Shown: positions 36,946-45,181 of the stretch, piece by piece
How positions within the stretch are numbered: the stretch's first letter is position 1
Layout: every line of letters starts with the position of its first letter
Source of the DNA: SKVR01 sp037441525
GTDB lineage: Bacteria; Bacteroidota; Bacteroidia; Bacteroidales; UBA7960
Length of the DNA: 64,000 nt
Assembly: GCA_037441525.1 (NCBI GenBank)
Contig: JBBISA010000005.1
Location: forward strand, 1-64,000
Direction: 5' to 3'
Notes under the pieces: model-generated
What the model was told of the DNA's origin: nothing
The model's input: the letters and a program-made list of their open reading frames with translations, nothing else
Database searches by the model: none
Made by a program: the position numbers and the translations under genes

Positions 36946-39000
36946 ATGCAGGGGATAAATCCATCAACCCAATCCGATGAGGAAATAATTAAAAGCTACC
37001 ATACTTTTATACACGAGTTAGCTTCTAAATCCGAACCTTCGCAGGTTATCCCTTTTCTGGCCCCCAACATAACTTTTATTTACCCTGGCAGCCAACCAAT
37101 TACAGCCCCAGCTCATGAGGTAAGCCACGAAATAAACAGCAGCAGATTGCCATGGGTTTTCTCTGCCTATTACCGGAAAGAGTTTTCGCGGTTGGAAATA
37201 ATTTCAGAAAATCAGGCGGTACAAACTGCCGGATATTGCAGATTAGATGAAGGATTTCGCAACAACCCTCAACGATTTTTGGTAACTATCTTCTGGGAAA
37301 AGGCAAAAAATTACTGGACAATACGCTATTTGCAAAGCTCAGAAGATGCTCCTTTGCCAAAATTTGCATCAATAGAAAATGATAAAACCGTTGCCGATGA
37401 AGAAAATGACATCGAAAAACTTCTTTTAAAAAAGACCCGTGAAGTTTGCAACTTAAACCTTGCTTTGGCCCAAAGCCGGAAAGAAGTTAATGAATTGGAA
37501 GAAAGACTGATGGCTCTTTTTAATCATACCAGCGATGGCATAATTGTAGCCGATTGGAAAAATCACAACTTTACGATGGTTAATAGTTGCCTGTTGGAAA
37601 TACTGGGTTTTTCTGATGAAGAATTTTCATCCTTTTGGTTCACCGATATCGTTCCACCCGACGATTTGCAGGCTGCTTTGAAAAAAATACTGCTTCAGGC
37701 TGATGGGAACATACAGCTTGCCGAAGAAATACCCTTGCTGGCAAAAAACAACCAGATAAAGTATTTTAATGTGGTTTCGCGTACCATTAAAATTAAGGGG
37801 GCAAGTTTCCTGATGAGCCTGTTCAGAGATATTTCGGCTGAAAAAGATGCTTTTATGCACAAACAAAAATCTGAAGAAGCCCGAAAAGCCTCAGATGCAA
37901 AGAATCTGTTTCTTGCCAATCTCAGCCATGAAATCAGAACTCCGGTTACAGGCATATTGGGCATGAGTGATATTCTGTCGCGAACCAATCTTAACCCTAC
38001 CCAGGCTGGTTATCTTGAAATTATTAAAGAATCATCGAGAATACTGCTGGCATTGATCAATGACATCCTTGATATTTCGCGCATTGAAGCGGGCAAACTA
38101 ACTGTAAAGAGAGAGCAATTTGATCTGAAAGATGTGTTTAAAAACATCCGGATTATTACGCACAATGCCATGCTCGAAAAAAAGAACCAGCTTATAATAG
38201 AAAGCGGAAAAAATTCGGTGACAGATGTTTTTACTGACCGTATGCGGCTGGAACAGATACTATTCAATCTGGTAAACAATGCAATAAAGTTTACTGAAAA
38301 TGGAGCCATTAACATAAGAGCCACCATTGACGAAAAACTTCATAATCAGGTTAAAATATCTGTTACCGATACCGGAACCGGTATCAGTAAGGAAGATCAG
38401 GAAAGACTTTTCAATAAATTTCAACAGCTCGACAATGCCCGCTCTAATCCACAGCAGGGCTCTGGCTTAGGTTTATACATTTGCAAGCAATTGGTTTCAT
38501 TGCTCGATGGCCAAATTGGCGTAACAAGCACACCGGGGAAAGGAAGCACTTTTTGGTTTACTTTCCGTACAGAAGTAGTTAGTCCTTCTTTTTTACCCAT
38601 GGACGATGGAGAATTCAATAATGAGTTTCCACTTGATCTTGATGTTCTTCTGGTAGATGATAAGAGGGTTAACCTGCAGGTAATTTCCATTATGTTGCAA
38701 ACAGCCCGATGCCGCATTGACACAGCCCTTAATGGCCTGGAAGCTCTGGAAAAATATAACCCCGAAAAACATCAAATCATTCTGATGGATATAATGATGC
38801 CTGTTATGGATGGCATTACCGCAATGAAAGAGCTACGGAAGAAATATAGCACACTGCCTCCAATAATTGCCATTACTGCAAACGCCATGGCCGGTGATAA
38901 GGAAAAATATATAGCCGACGGATTTGATGCCTACATCCCAAAACCACTTACAATGGCAAAACTCATCTCGGAACTTAGAGGACTGGGATTAATGAAGTAA
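36946..39000 (+). CDS. Cytoplasmic hybrid histidine kinase with N-terminal NTF2/SnoaL-like domain
   Basis: 684 residues, no membrane segment. The first ~130 residues (SDEEIIKSYHTFIHELA, IPFLAPNITFIYPGS, RFLVTIFWEKAKNYWTIRYLQSS) look like an NTF2/SnoaL-type cone domain, an unusual sensor for a histidine kinase. A coiled coil (about 150-190) and one PAS domain (about 190-310) follow. HisKA has NLSHEIRTPVTG (His near 327), the ATPase has NNAIKFTENG, DTGTGI and GSGLGLYI, and a C-terminal receiver has LILMD-type IILMDIMMPVMDG (Asp near 613). There is no Hpt and no DNA-binding domain. Confidence 0.87.
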   Translation: MQGINPSTQSDEEIIKSYHTFIHELASKSEPSQVIPFLAPNITFIYPGSQPITAPAHEVSHEINSSRLPWVFSAYYRKEFSRLEIISENQAVQTAGYCRLDEGFRNNPQRFLVTIFWEKAKNYWTIRYLQSSEDAPLPKFASIENDKTVADEENDIEKLLLKKTREVCNLNLALAQSRKEVNELEERLMALFNHTSDGIIVADWKNHNFTMVNSCLLEILGFSDEEFSSFWFTDIVPPDDLQAALKKILLQADGNIQLAEEIPLLAKNNQIKYFNVVSRTIKIKGASFLMSLFRDISAEKDAFMHKQKSEEARKASDAKNLFLANLSHEIRTPVTGILGMSDILSRTNLNPTQAGYLEIIKESSRILLALINDILDISRIEAGKLTVKREQFDLKDVFKNIRIITHNAMLEKKNQLIIESGKNSVTDVFTDRMRLEQILFNLVNNAIKFTENGAINIRATIDEKLHNQVKISVTDTGTGISKEDQERLFNKFQQLDNARSNPQQGSGLGLYICKQLVSLLDGQIGVTSTPGKGSTFWFTFRTEVVSPSFLPMDDGEFNNEFPLDLDVLLVDDKRVNLQVISIMLQTARCRIDTALNGLEALEKYNPEKHQIILMDIMMPVMDGITAMKELRKKYSTLPPIIAITANAMAGDKEKYIADGFDAYIPKPLTMAKLISELRGLGLMK

Positions 39001-39034
39001 AAAAATTCGGGTGGTAGCAGAAGCCCCCCTTTTT

Positions 39035-39790
39035 TCAGGCAATTGCATCTCTTTTCAATATCTCCTTTACCAATTGCTGATAATCGAAAGCGCCATTGCT
39101 CGATGGCTCATACTCAAAAATATCGGTACCCTCGTTGGGGGCTTCAGCCAGTGAAATATTATTGCGAATTCGGGTTTTGAAAACCTTTGGGCCAAAGTGC
39201 GATTCAAGGGTATCCATCACATACCGGTTGAGCACCTTGCGCCTGTCGAATTGGGTAATAATTATACCTGTTATTTCCAGTGCAGGATTGAGCCTTTTTT
39301 TTATTTTATCCACCAGACCCAGCAATTTGCCAATACCCTGCAATGCCAGGTATTGCGCCTGCATTGGTATATAAACTTCGGTAGCTGCAGTAAATGCATT
39401 AATGGTTAATAAGCCAAGCGATGGCGGGCAATCAATGATAATGTAATGGTATTCATTTCTTATTTCCTGAATCAATTCTTTCAATATAAACTCGCGGCCT
39501 GCTTCTGATGCCAGTTCCAGTTCGGCGCCACCAAGCCCGGGGCTGGCAGGTATTAATGAAAGATTTTTTTTAACATTGATTATCTCCGCTGGCAATTCAC
39601 CCTTTAGCGCCTCATAAATTCCCTTTTCAGGGTCGTGCACTCCTAAACTCTGGCTGAGATTTGCCTGGGGATCCATATCTACCAGCAAAACACTTTTGCC
39701 CTTCAGAGCCAAACCAGCCCCAATATTGATGGCCGATGTTGTTTTTCCAACACCCCCCTTATGATTGCTCACTGCTATGATACGTGCCAT
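39035..39790 (-). CDS. parA: ParA/Soj family chromosome-partitioning ATPase
   Basis: 251 residues. Deviant Walker A NHKGGVGKTTSAIN (about 7-20), Walker A' LLVDMDPQANLSQSLG, Walker B YIIIDCPPSLGLLT. It lacks an N-terminal DNA-binding domain, as in chromosomal Soj. It moves or segregates DNA with a ParB partner. No parB lies in this window on either side, which is unusual since parA-parB are normally adjacent. Confidence 0.93.
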   Translation of the reverse strand: MARIIAVSNHKGGVGKTTSAINIGAGLALKGKSVLLVDMDPQANLSQSLGVHDPEKGIYEALKGELPAEIINVKKNLSLIPASPGLGGAELELASEAGREFILKELIQEIRNEYHYIIIDCPPSLGLLTINAFTAATEVYIPMQAQYLALQGIGKLLGLVDKIKKRLNPALEITGIIITQFDRRKVLNRYVMDTLESHFGPKVFKTRIRNNISLAEAPNEGTDIFEYEPSSNGAFDYQQLVKEILKRDAIA

Positions 39791-39946
39791 TGGCTATAAT
39801 TTTGATTGTAAGTTGGTTTTACGGTTGCAATTATAATTTATTTTTTTTGATTGTTGATAATTTCTTTTTCCCGGACATGTTGAAGTAACATGATTGGGAA
39901 TTTTATCAGAATTGTCAAATTTGGACTGTTTGGTCTGAAAAATATT

Positions 39947-39954
39947 TAGCTTTG
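39947..39954 (+). promoter_or_regulatory. -7 promoter element for the PNPOx-like gene
   Basis: TAGCTTTG matches TANNTTTG, 31 bases before ATG 39985. Confidence 0.45.
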
Positions 39955-39984
39955 TTTCCACATAAATCATCAATATAAAACTTT

Positions 39985-40446
39985 ATGGCCAATACACTTT
40001 ATACCGATTTCGCCAATGCAAAGGAAGTAATTGACAAATGCGATTGCTGTTTTGTTGCAATGGTCGACCAGGACAATAAACCCTATGTACTCCCCTTTAA
40101 CTTCGGATTTGAAAACAATACCATATACCTCCATTCGGCCCCTATGGGAAAAAAGATTGACATACTCAAAACCAATCCAACTGTATGTGTATCCTTCAGT
40201 ACCGATCATAAATTGTTTCACCGGCACGATAATGTTGCCTGCAGCTACGGAATGAGATACAGAAGTGTACTTGCCCAGGGTAAAGTTGTTTTTGTTGAAG
40301 ATTACGATCAGAAGGTAGAAATTCTGAACATTATTATGCGTAAATACACCGGTAAAGATTTTGCCTACAATGCCCCCTCAGTAAACAATGTTTGTATTTA
40401 CAAGGTAGAGATTGATGAGATCGAAACAAAAATTTCCAACTATTAG
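39985..40446 (+). CDS. Pyridoxamine 5'-phosphate oxidase-family flavoprotein (NimA-like)
   Basis: 153 residues. The split-barrel FMN-binding pattern is visible: VIDKCDCCFVAMVDQDNKPYVLPFNFGF, IYLHSAPMGKKIDILKTNP, VCVSFSTDHKLF, YRSVLAQGKVVFVED. It resembles the NimA/PNPOx-like proteins that bind flavin or haem. The substrate is unknown. The stop overlaps the convergent PAP2 gene by four bases. Confidence 0.85.
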   Translation: MANTLYTDFANAKEVIDKCDCCFVAMVDQDNKPYVLPFNFGFENNTIYLHSAPMGKKIDILKTNPTVCVSFSTDHKLFHRHDNVACSYGMRYRSVLAQGKVVFVEDYDQKVEILNIIMRKYTGKDFAYNAPSVNNVCIYKVEIDEIETKISNY

Positions 40447-41036
40447 CGGACAATTGATATTGAAGAGAAGAGCCTTCGGTCGGCCCATTTCCAGAGTGTA
40501 ATCACCAGCAATGCCACCACTATTCCAATAACCATACCCCCAAGAATATCTGCCGGGTAATGCACCCCCAAATAAATGCGGCTGTAAGCATTGAGGATTG
40601 CAAAGGTGAGCATAATGGGTGCAATAAACCTGATTTTTTTGGCAAGCAGCGAAATCATAAATAATGCCAGGGCAAGGGAATTAGCAGCATGCGAAGAAAC
40701 AAACCCCCAGGCACCACCCCTGTAACCCTTAACGGTGTGAACCAACCCGGCAAGGCTTTCGTTGTGCGATGGTCGGGGCCGCTGAAAATATCCTTTCATA
40801 AAGCCTGTTATCTGGTCGCTCAGGGTAATCAGAAGAGCAATTGCAAGTAAGATAAGAAGCGCCCTTTTCCAGCCATAGTGCCTGAAAACAAGAAAAAGCA
40901 ATAACATATACAATGGAATCCAGAAGAATTTGTTGCTAATCCAATACATTGGCATATCGAGCCAGGAAGCATGAAGTCCGTTGAGGAACAGAAACAAATC
41001 ACGATCGGCATTTAGAAGAAATTCCATAAAATACAA
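40443..41036 (-). CDS. PAP2-family membrane phosphatase
   Basis: 197 residues with about five membrane segments. The three phosphatase motifs are present: KGYFQRPRPSHN, WGFVSSHAANS and RIYLGVHYPADILGG. Likely acts on undecaprenyl diphosphate or a lipid phosphate at the outer face of the inner membrane. Starts four bases after the obg stop; the adk-obg-PAP2 run is probably one transcript. Confidence 0.9.
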   Translation of the reverse strand: MYFMEFLLNADRDLFLFLNGLHASWLDMPMYWISNKFFWIPLYMLLLFLVFRHYGWKRALLILLAIALLITLSDQITGFMKGYFQRPRPSHNESLAGLVHTVKGYRGGAWGFVSSHAANSLALALFMISLLAKKIRFIAPIMLTFAILNAYSRIYLGVHYPADILGGMVIGIVVALLVITLWKWADRRLFSSISIVR

Positions 41037-41039
41037 TAC

Positions 41040-42041
41040 TTAGTTACCAGCTGGTTGGTTTAGTGTTTTCCAGAGAAGATCTTTCAATTGCATTATTCCC
41101 AATTGGGTGTGCGATGAAATAAACACAAAGGGAGGAAGACCATGCAGTTCATTCTTCAACTCACCAAGCATTTGTTCATCGGCCATATCGCATTTGGTTA
41201 CAGCGAGTACCCGCTGTTTATCAAGCAGTTCTGGATTATACATTTTCAACTCATTGAGAAGGATTTCGAATTCCTTTTTTATATTGTCACTATCAACGGG
41301 TATCATAAACAATAATACTGAGTTTCGTTCAATATGTCGCAGGAAACGATGCCCAAGTCCGCGTCCTTCGTGGGCCCCTTCAATAATCCCAGGGATATCG
41401 GCCATAACAAATGATTTCTGGTCGCGGTATGAAACCATGCCCAGGTTGGGCACCAGAGTGGTAAATGGGTAATCGGCAATTTCGGGTTTTGCCGCCGACA
41501 CAACTGATAAAAGTGTTGATTTGCCAGAGTTGGGGAAGCCCACCAGACCTACATCAGCAAGTATTTTCAATTCCATAACCACATCGGCTTCCTGGCTTGG
41601 TTCGCCAGGTTGTGCATAGCGTGGGGCCTGATTTGTAGCCGATTTAAAATGAATATTGCCCAATCCGCCTCTGCCCCCTTCAAGCAAGATAATTTCCTGA
41701 CCATGCTCTGTTAACTCGGCCATTATTTCGCCGGTTTCAGCGTTCCTTGCCAGTGTACCCAGCGGAACTTCCACGATAACATCTTTGCCAAAGGCACCAG
41801 TTCTGCCCTGACCTTTGCCTGAAGTGCCTTCCTCAGCAATAACATGGCGGGTGTAGCGCAAATGGAGCAGGGTCCATAAATGGCTGTTTCCTCGCAAAAT
41901 AATATGACCACCCCGGCCACCGTCGCCACCATCGGGCCCGCCCCTGGGTACAAATTTGGCCCTTAAAAAATGAACTGAACCAGCACCACCTTTTCCTGAG
42001 CGGCAATAAATCTTTATATAATCAACAAAATTTGAACTCAA
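41040..42041 (-). CDS. obg: GTPase Obg/CgtA
   Basis: 333 residues. The N-terminal glycine-rich Obg fold ([32 protein letters not shown]) occupies about 1-158; the G domain has G1 [12 protein letters not shown]3 [17 protein letters not shown] and G4 TKCD. No C-terminal OCT extension. It acts in 50S ribosome assembly and stress control. A -7 element lies at 42089-42096, so it can be transcribed separately from adk. Confidence 0.96.
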   Translation of the reverse strand: MSSNFVDYIKIYCRSGKGGAGSVHFLRAKFVPRGGPDGGDGGRGGHIILRGNSHLWTLLHLRYTRHVIAEEGTSGKGQGRTGAFGKDVIVEVPLGTLARNAETGEIMAELTEHGQEIILLEGGRGGLGNIHFKSATNQAPRYAQPGEPSQEADVVMELKILADVGLVGFPNSGKSTLLSVVSAAKPEIADYPFTTLVPNLGMVSYRDQKSFVMADIPGIIEGAHEGRGLGHRFLRHIERNSVLLFMIPVDSDNIKKEFEILLNELKMYNPELLDKQRVLAVTKCDMADEQMLGELKNELHGLPPFVFISSHTQLGIMQLKDLLWKTLNQPAGN

Positions 42042-42088
42042 TGTCAGGATGTTTTACGTTTGAATCCCTTTAAAACTTTTTCAGGGGG

Positions 42089-42096
42089 CAAAGGTA
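42089..42096 (-). promoter_or_regulatory. -7 promoter element for obg
   Basis: TACCTTTG on the minus strand matches TANNTTTG, about 47 bases before the obg ATG at 42041. Confidence 0.45.
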
Positions 42097-42110
42097 ATGC
42101 AATAACCCAA

Positions 42111-42716
42111 TTAAAACCCTACTTCAGACATTACTTCCTGCTGCTGCATGTAATGCTCCACCACGCTCGATATTCTTTCGCTCACGGTTTTAACGGGTGC
42201 CATTCCACTTACATTCGCAACTTTTCCCTGGTTTTCATAATAGTATTTCAGGGGTTTTGTTAGGGCATGATATACATCGAGCCGTTTGCGAATGGTTGCC
42301 TCATTATCATCGCAACGGCCAGAATCAATAGCCCTGGCCATCATCCGGTCGAAAAGCTCCTGGTGGTCAACTACCATGCAGATAACAATATTTACCCTGC
42401 TGCTTAGTTTCAGAAGCAACCTGTCGAGGATGCGGGCCTGATAAAGTGTACGCGGAAAGCCATCAAAAACAAATCCCCATGCATCGGGGAATTTCATCAT
42501 TGTGGCAAATACTTTTTTAACTACAATAGCGTCGGGAACCAACTGCCCCTTATACATATAAGTGAACAGCTTCATGCCCAGTGGTGTCCCCTTCTGCACT
42601 TCCTGGCGCAGAATATCGCCGGTTGAAATATGCACAAGGTTATACCGGCAGGCTACCCTCGACGACTGGGTTCCTTTGCCACATCCGGGCGGGCCGAACA
42701 GTACCAGATTGAGCAT
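42111..42716 (-). CDS. adk: Adenylate kinase
   Basis: 201 residues. Interconverts ATP, ADP and AMP. P-loop FGPPGCGKGTQS (about 7-18), AMP-site ISTGDILRQE, FDGFPRTLYQA and the short-lid segment SGRCDDNEATIRKRL. There are no zinc-lid cysteines. Starts 38 bases after the hpt stop; the hpt-adk-obg order on one strand is common in Bacteroidota. Confidence 0.95.
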   Translation of the reverse strand: MLNLVLFGPPGCGKGTQSSRVACRYNLVHISTGDILRQEVQKGTPLGMKLFTYMYKGQLVPDAIVVKKVFATMMKFPDAWGFVFDGFPRTLYQARILDRLLLKLSSRVNIVICMVVDHQELFDRMMARAIDSGRCDDNEATIRKRLDVYHALTKPLKYYYENQGKVANVSGMAPVKTVSERISSVVEHYMQQQEVMSEVGF

Positions 42717-42741
42717 ATTTCAGATAGTTATTGTTCAATAT

Positions 42742-42770
42742 AAAAAAAGGCCGGTTATGGGTTAAGCCGG
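42742..42770 (-). terminator. Hairpin at the hpt stop codon
   Basis: CCGG-TTA arms with a one-base bulge (42751-42770) followed on the minus strand by seven T (A run 42742-42748). The hpt stop codon (42755-42757) lies inside the hairpin. It probably attenuates rather than fully ends transcription into adk. Confidence 0.45.
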
Positions 42771-43312
42771 TAAATATCGGGCAGGTTTCGTCCCAGGCCA
42801 TCATAGTCGAGCCCATATCCCACAATAAAATCTTTGGGAATTTCCAAACCAACATAATCGGGCTTTATATCGGTACGCAGGGCCTCGGGCTTCAATAGCA
42901 ATGAAGCTACCTTAAGCGATGCCGGTTCATAACGGGCCAGATCGTCGAGCAGATGCTTAATGGTAATACCGCTGTCGATAATATCTTCAAGGATAATAAC
43001 GTGCCTGCCCTTAAGGTCGTCATTCAGGCCGATAAGCGTCTTAACCTCTTCTGTGGTTTGTGTACCCTTATAAGATGCCAAACGGATAAAACTTAATTCA
43101 CATATTCCGGGATAAACCTTCATCAGGTCTGATGTAAACATAAAAGAACCATTTAATACACTCAGAAAAAGAGGCTTATGGTCTTTAAAGTCTGAATAGA
43201 TACTTTCAGCAATACGATTAATCGATTTCAGTAATAACGAAGCATCTATGTACTTCACAAAGTATTTATCCTTAACCAGAATACGATGAGGAGTGTTTGT
43301 TTGATAGGTCAT
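42755..43312 (-). CDS. hpt: Hypoxanthine phosphoribosyltransferase
   Basis: 185 residues. Purine salvage: adds ribose-5-phosphate from PRPP to hypoxanthine (and often guanine). The PRPP-binding motif HVIILEDIIDSGITIKHLL (about 90-108) and KPLFLSVLNGSFMF are diagnostic, with YVGLEIPKDFIVGYGLDY near the C-terminus binding the base. A -7 element lies at 43342-43349. Confidence 0.94.
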   Translation of the reverse strand: MTYQTNTPHRILVKDKYFVKYIDASLLLKSINRIAESIYSDFKDHKPLFLSVLNGSFMFTSDLMKVYPGICELSFIRLASYKGTQTTEEVKTLIGLNDDLKGRHVIILEDIIDSGITIKHLLDDLARYEPASLKVASLLLKPEALRTDIKPDYVGLEIPKDFIVGYGLDYDGLGRNLPDIYRLNP

Positions 43313-43341
43313 TGTCAGGGTGTTTAAGAAATACTAAAGTA

Positions 43342-43349
43342 CAAAATTA
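43342..43349 (-). promoter_or_regulatory. -7 promoter element for hpt
   Basis: TAATTTTG on the minus strand matches TANNTTTG, 29 bases before the ATG at 43312. Confidence 0.45.
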
Positions 43350-43437
43350 ACCCAATGTTAACGGGTGGTATTTACTATTTGCCAAAAATTATAAACAAAA
43401 TGTGAAAATAAACCGCGGTAATAGCAGCCAAAATGCT

Positions 43438-43445
43438 TAGGTTTG
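43438..43445 (+). promoter_or_regulatory. -7 promoter element for the phosphodiesterase gene
   Basis: TAGGTTTG matches TANNTTTG. It lies only 10 bases before the first ATG (43456) and 28 before the second (43474), which favours the second as the true start. Confidence 0.45.
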
Positions 43446-43473
43446 CGCCATTAACATGAACCCTTGCAGTTGT

Positions 43474-43971
43474 ATGAGAAGAATCGGCCTGTTAACTGAC
43501 ACCCATGGCTGGATACACCCTGAAACACCCCGGATATTCAGTCATTGCGATGAGATATGGCATGCGGGCGATTTCGGAAGCTTTGATGTCATTGCCAAAC
43601 TCAGGGCAATAAAACCTTTGCGGGGAGTATATGGCAATATAGATGATGCCGCGATCAGGGCAGAATTTCCCGAAATACTGCGTTTTGCCTGTGAGGGGGT
43701 TGATGTGCTGATGACCCATATTGGCGGCTATCCGGGAAACTACTCTCCTGTCATTAAAAAGGCCTTCGCAGCCACCCCCCCCCAACTTTTCATCAGCGGG
43801 CACTCACATATTCTCAAAATTATTTTCGACAAAAAATACCACTGCCTGCATCTCAATCCGGGAGCTGCAGGCAGGCATGGTTTTCATAAGATGATCAGTA
43901 TGCTCAGGTTTGTAATCGATGGCACTGAAATAAAAGACCTGGAAATTGTTGAGTTTGACCGGGAAGCATAA
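43474..43971 (+). CDS. Metallophosphoesterase, YfcE/MJ0936 family
   Basis: 165 residues from ATG 43474 (MRRIGLLTDTHGW); ATG 43456 adds six residues (MNPCSC) but leaves almost no leader after the -7 element. Metal-binding motifs are clear: DTHGW, HAGDFGS, YGNIDD, MTHIGGYPG and SGHSHI, then NPGAAGRHG. The family comprises small phosphodiesterases acting on cyclic or model phosphodiesters; the natural substrate is unknown. Confidence 0.9.
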   Translation: MRRIGLLTDTHGWIHPETPRIFSHCDEIWHAGDFGSFDVIAKLRAIKPLRGVYGNIDDAAIRAEFPEILRFACEGVDVLMTHIGGYPGNYSPVIKKAFAATPPQLFISGHSHILKIIFDKKYHCLHLNPGAAGRHGFHKMISMLRFVIDGTEIKDLEIVEFDREA

Positions 43972-44026
43972 CCATGAAGCTGTTCGGGCCGATACCAGGT
44001 CTTTCCAAATATTGTTTTCAAAAACA

Positions 44027-45103
44027 TTATTTTGGTTTGGGTTGAAGGTGCGAAAAATTGATACCATCGGGCTCTCGGCCAGCCTGAAAATGGCCGGTAA
44101 TTTCCATTTTTTCAAGATCGATAACGCTCACTGCATCCGATCGTATATTGGCCACATAGGCGAAACGGTTGTCGGGGACTACAAGGCCAATGGGAATTGA
44201 TGTACCTTCAAATTCTGCAAAATATCTTTCTGCATCGGTGTTGGCAGGTACTGGTGGAGTAAGTTTTATTTCGGCAAGTAGTTCCTTTTTGGGTGCATCA
44301 AAAACCGCAATTGTGCCTGACCGTGCATTGCTTACCAAAAACTTTGAACCATCAGGGGTGAATTTTGCTCTTATGGGGAAATCGGCGCAGGGCAGCAGTG
44401 CCAGCACCTCAAGAGATTCGGTATCGAAAATGGTTATGGTATTATCGGCGCGATTGGTAACCCATACCTCGGCACCATCAGGACTAACATCAATACCCTC
44501 GGCTCCGGCACCGCTGTAAATATGCTTCAGCAGAATACCATTCTGCAGGTCGAAAACAGCCACATTCCCAGTGCGGAGGCTGGGTACAAATGCTCGTTCC
44601 AATCCCGGAGTAGCGGCTACCATGTGCGAAACATCCTCACCTGTGCCCATGGCAAAGATTACTTCGCCGGCCCTTACATCAACCATCAAAAGGCTGTTGC
44701 TTCCTTCGGCAGTAACCAGAACATTGTTGGTTCCGGGCATCCAATACATCCCGTGGGGTCGGGTATGTTGGCCCAGACTTATTATTTTATGAAGTTTCAG
44801 CCTTGCCACATCATAAACAGAAAGTGTGTTCCCCTGATTTTCGTGGTTTCCGTAATTGCAAACCACAGCAATGCGACCATCGTCAGATACTTCTACCTCG
44901 TGGGGTTCGAGCCCGGTGGGTATTACGGCGAGTTTTTCGCCTGTGGCACGGTCAATAAACCATACATCATTTCCACTTTTGCTGGCAACAATGAGTGTAG
45001 CGGAAGGCATTTCTTCGGCTTGATTCCCGGTTGATGGCGATTGGCATGATACCACTCCCAAAGCCAATGCTGCCAACATTAACAATACTGCAATCTTGCT
45101 CAT
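44027..45103 (-). CDS. YncE-like beta-propeller lipoprotein
   Basis: 358 residues from ATG 45103, giving the lipoprotein signal MSKIAVLLMLAALALGVVSC; an in-frame ATG at 45133 is less likely. The mature protein is a seven-bladed propeller of YVTN-type repeats (GNDVWFIDRATGEKLAVIPTG, PHEVEVSDDGRIAVVCNYG, EVWVTNRADNTITIFDTESL, NRFAYVANIRSDAVSVIDLE). Such proteins bind ligands or proteins in the periplasm or at the surface. The role here is unknown. Confidence 0.87.
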   Translation of the reverse strand: MSKIAVLLMLAALALGVVSCQSPSTGNQAEEMPSATLIVASKSGNDVWFIDRATGEKLAVIPTGLEPHEVEVSDDGRIAVVCNYGNHENQGNTLSVYDVARLKLHKIISLGQHTRPHGMYWMPGTNNVLVTAEGSNSLLMVDVRAGEVIFAMGTGEDVSHMVAATPGLERAFVPSLRTGNVAVFDLQNGILLKHIYSGAGAEGIDVSPDGAEVWVTNRADNTITIFDTESLEVLALLPCADFPIRAKFTPDGSKFLVSNARSGTIAVFDAPKKELLAEIKLTPPVPANTDAERYFAEFEGTSIPIGLVVPDNRFAYVANIRSDAVSVIDLEKMEITGHFQAGREPDGINFSHLQPKPK

Positions 45104-45181
45104 AACTAAATAATTTACAGGTTTGCTAAACATCTGTAAATTTAGTTTTAATTAATGTTTGGCGATGAAAACTTCCGGGAA

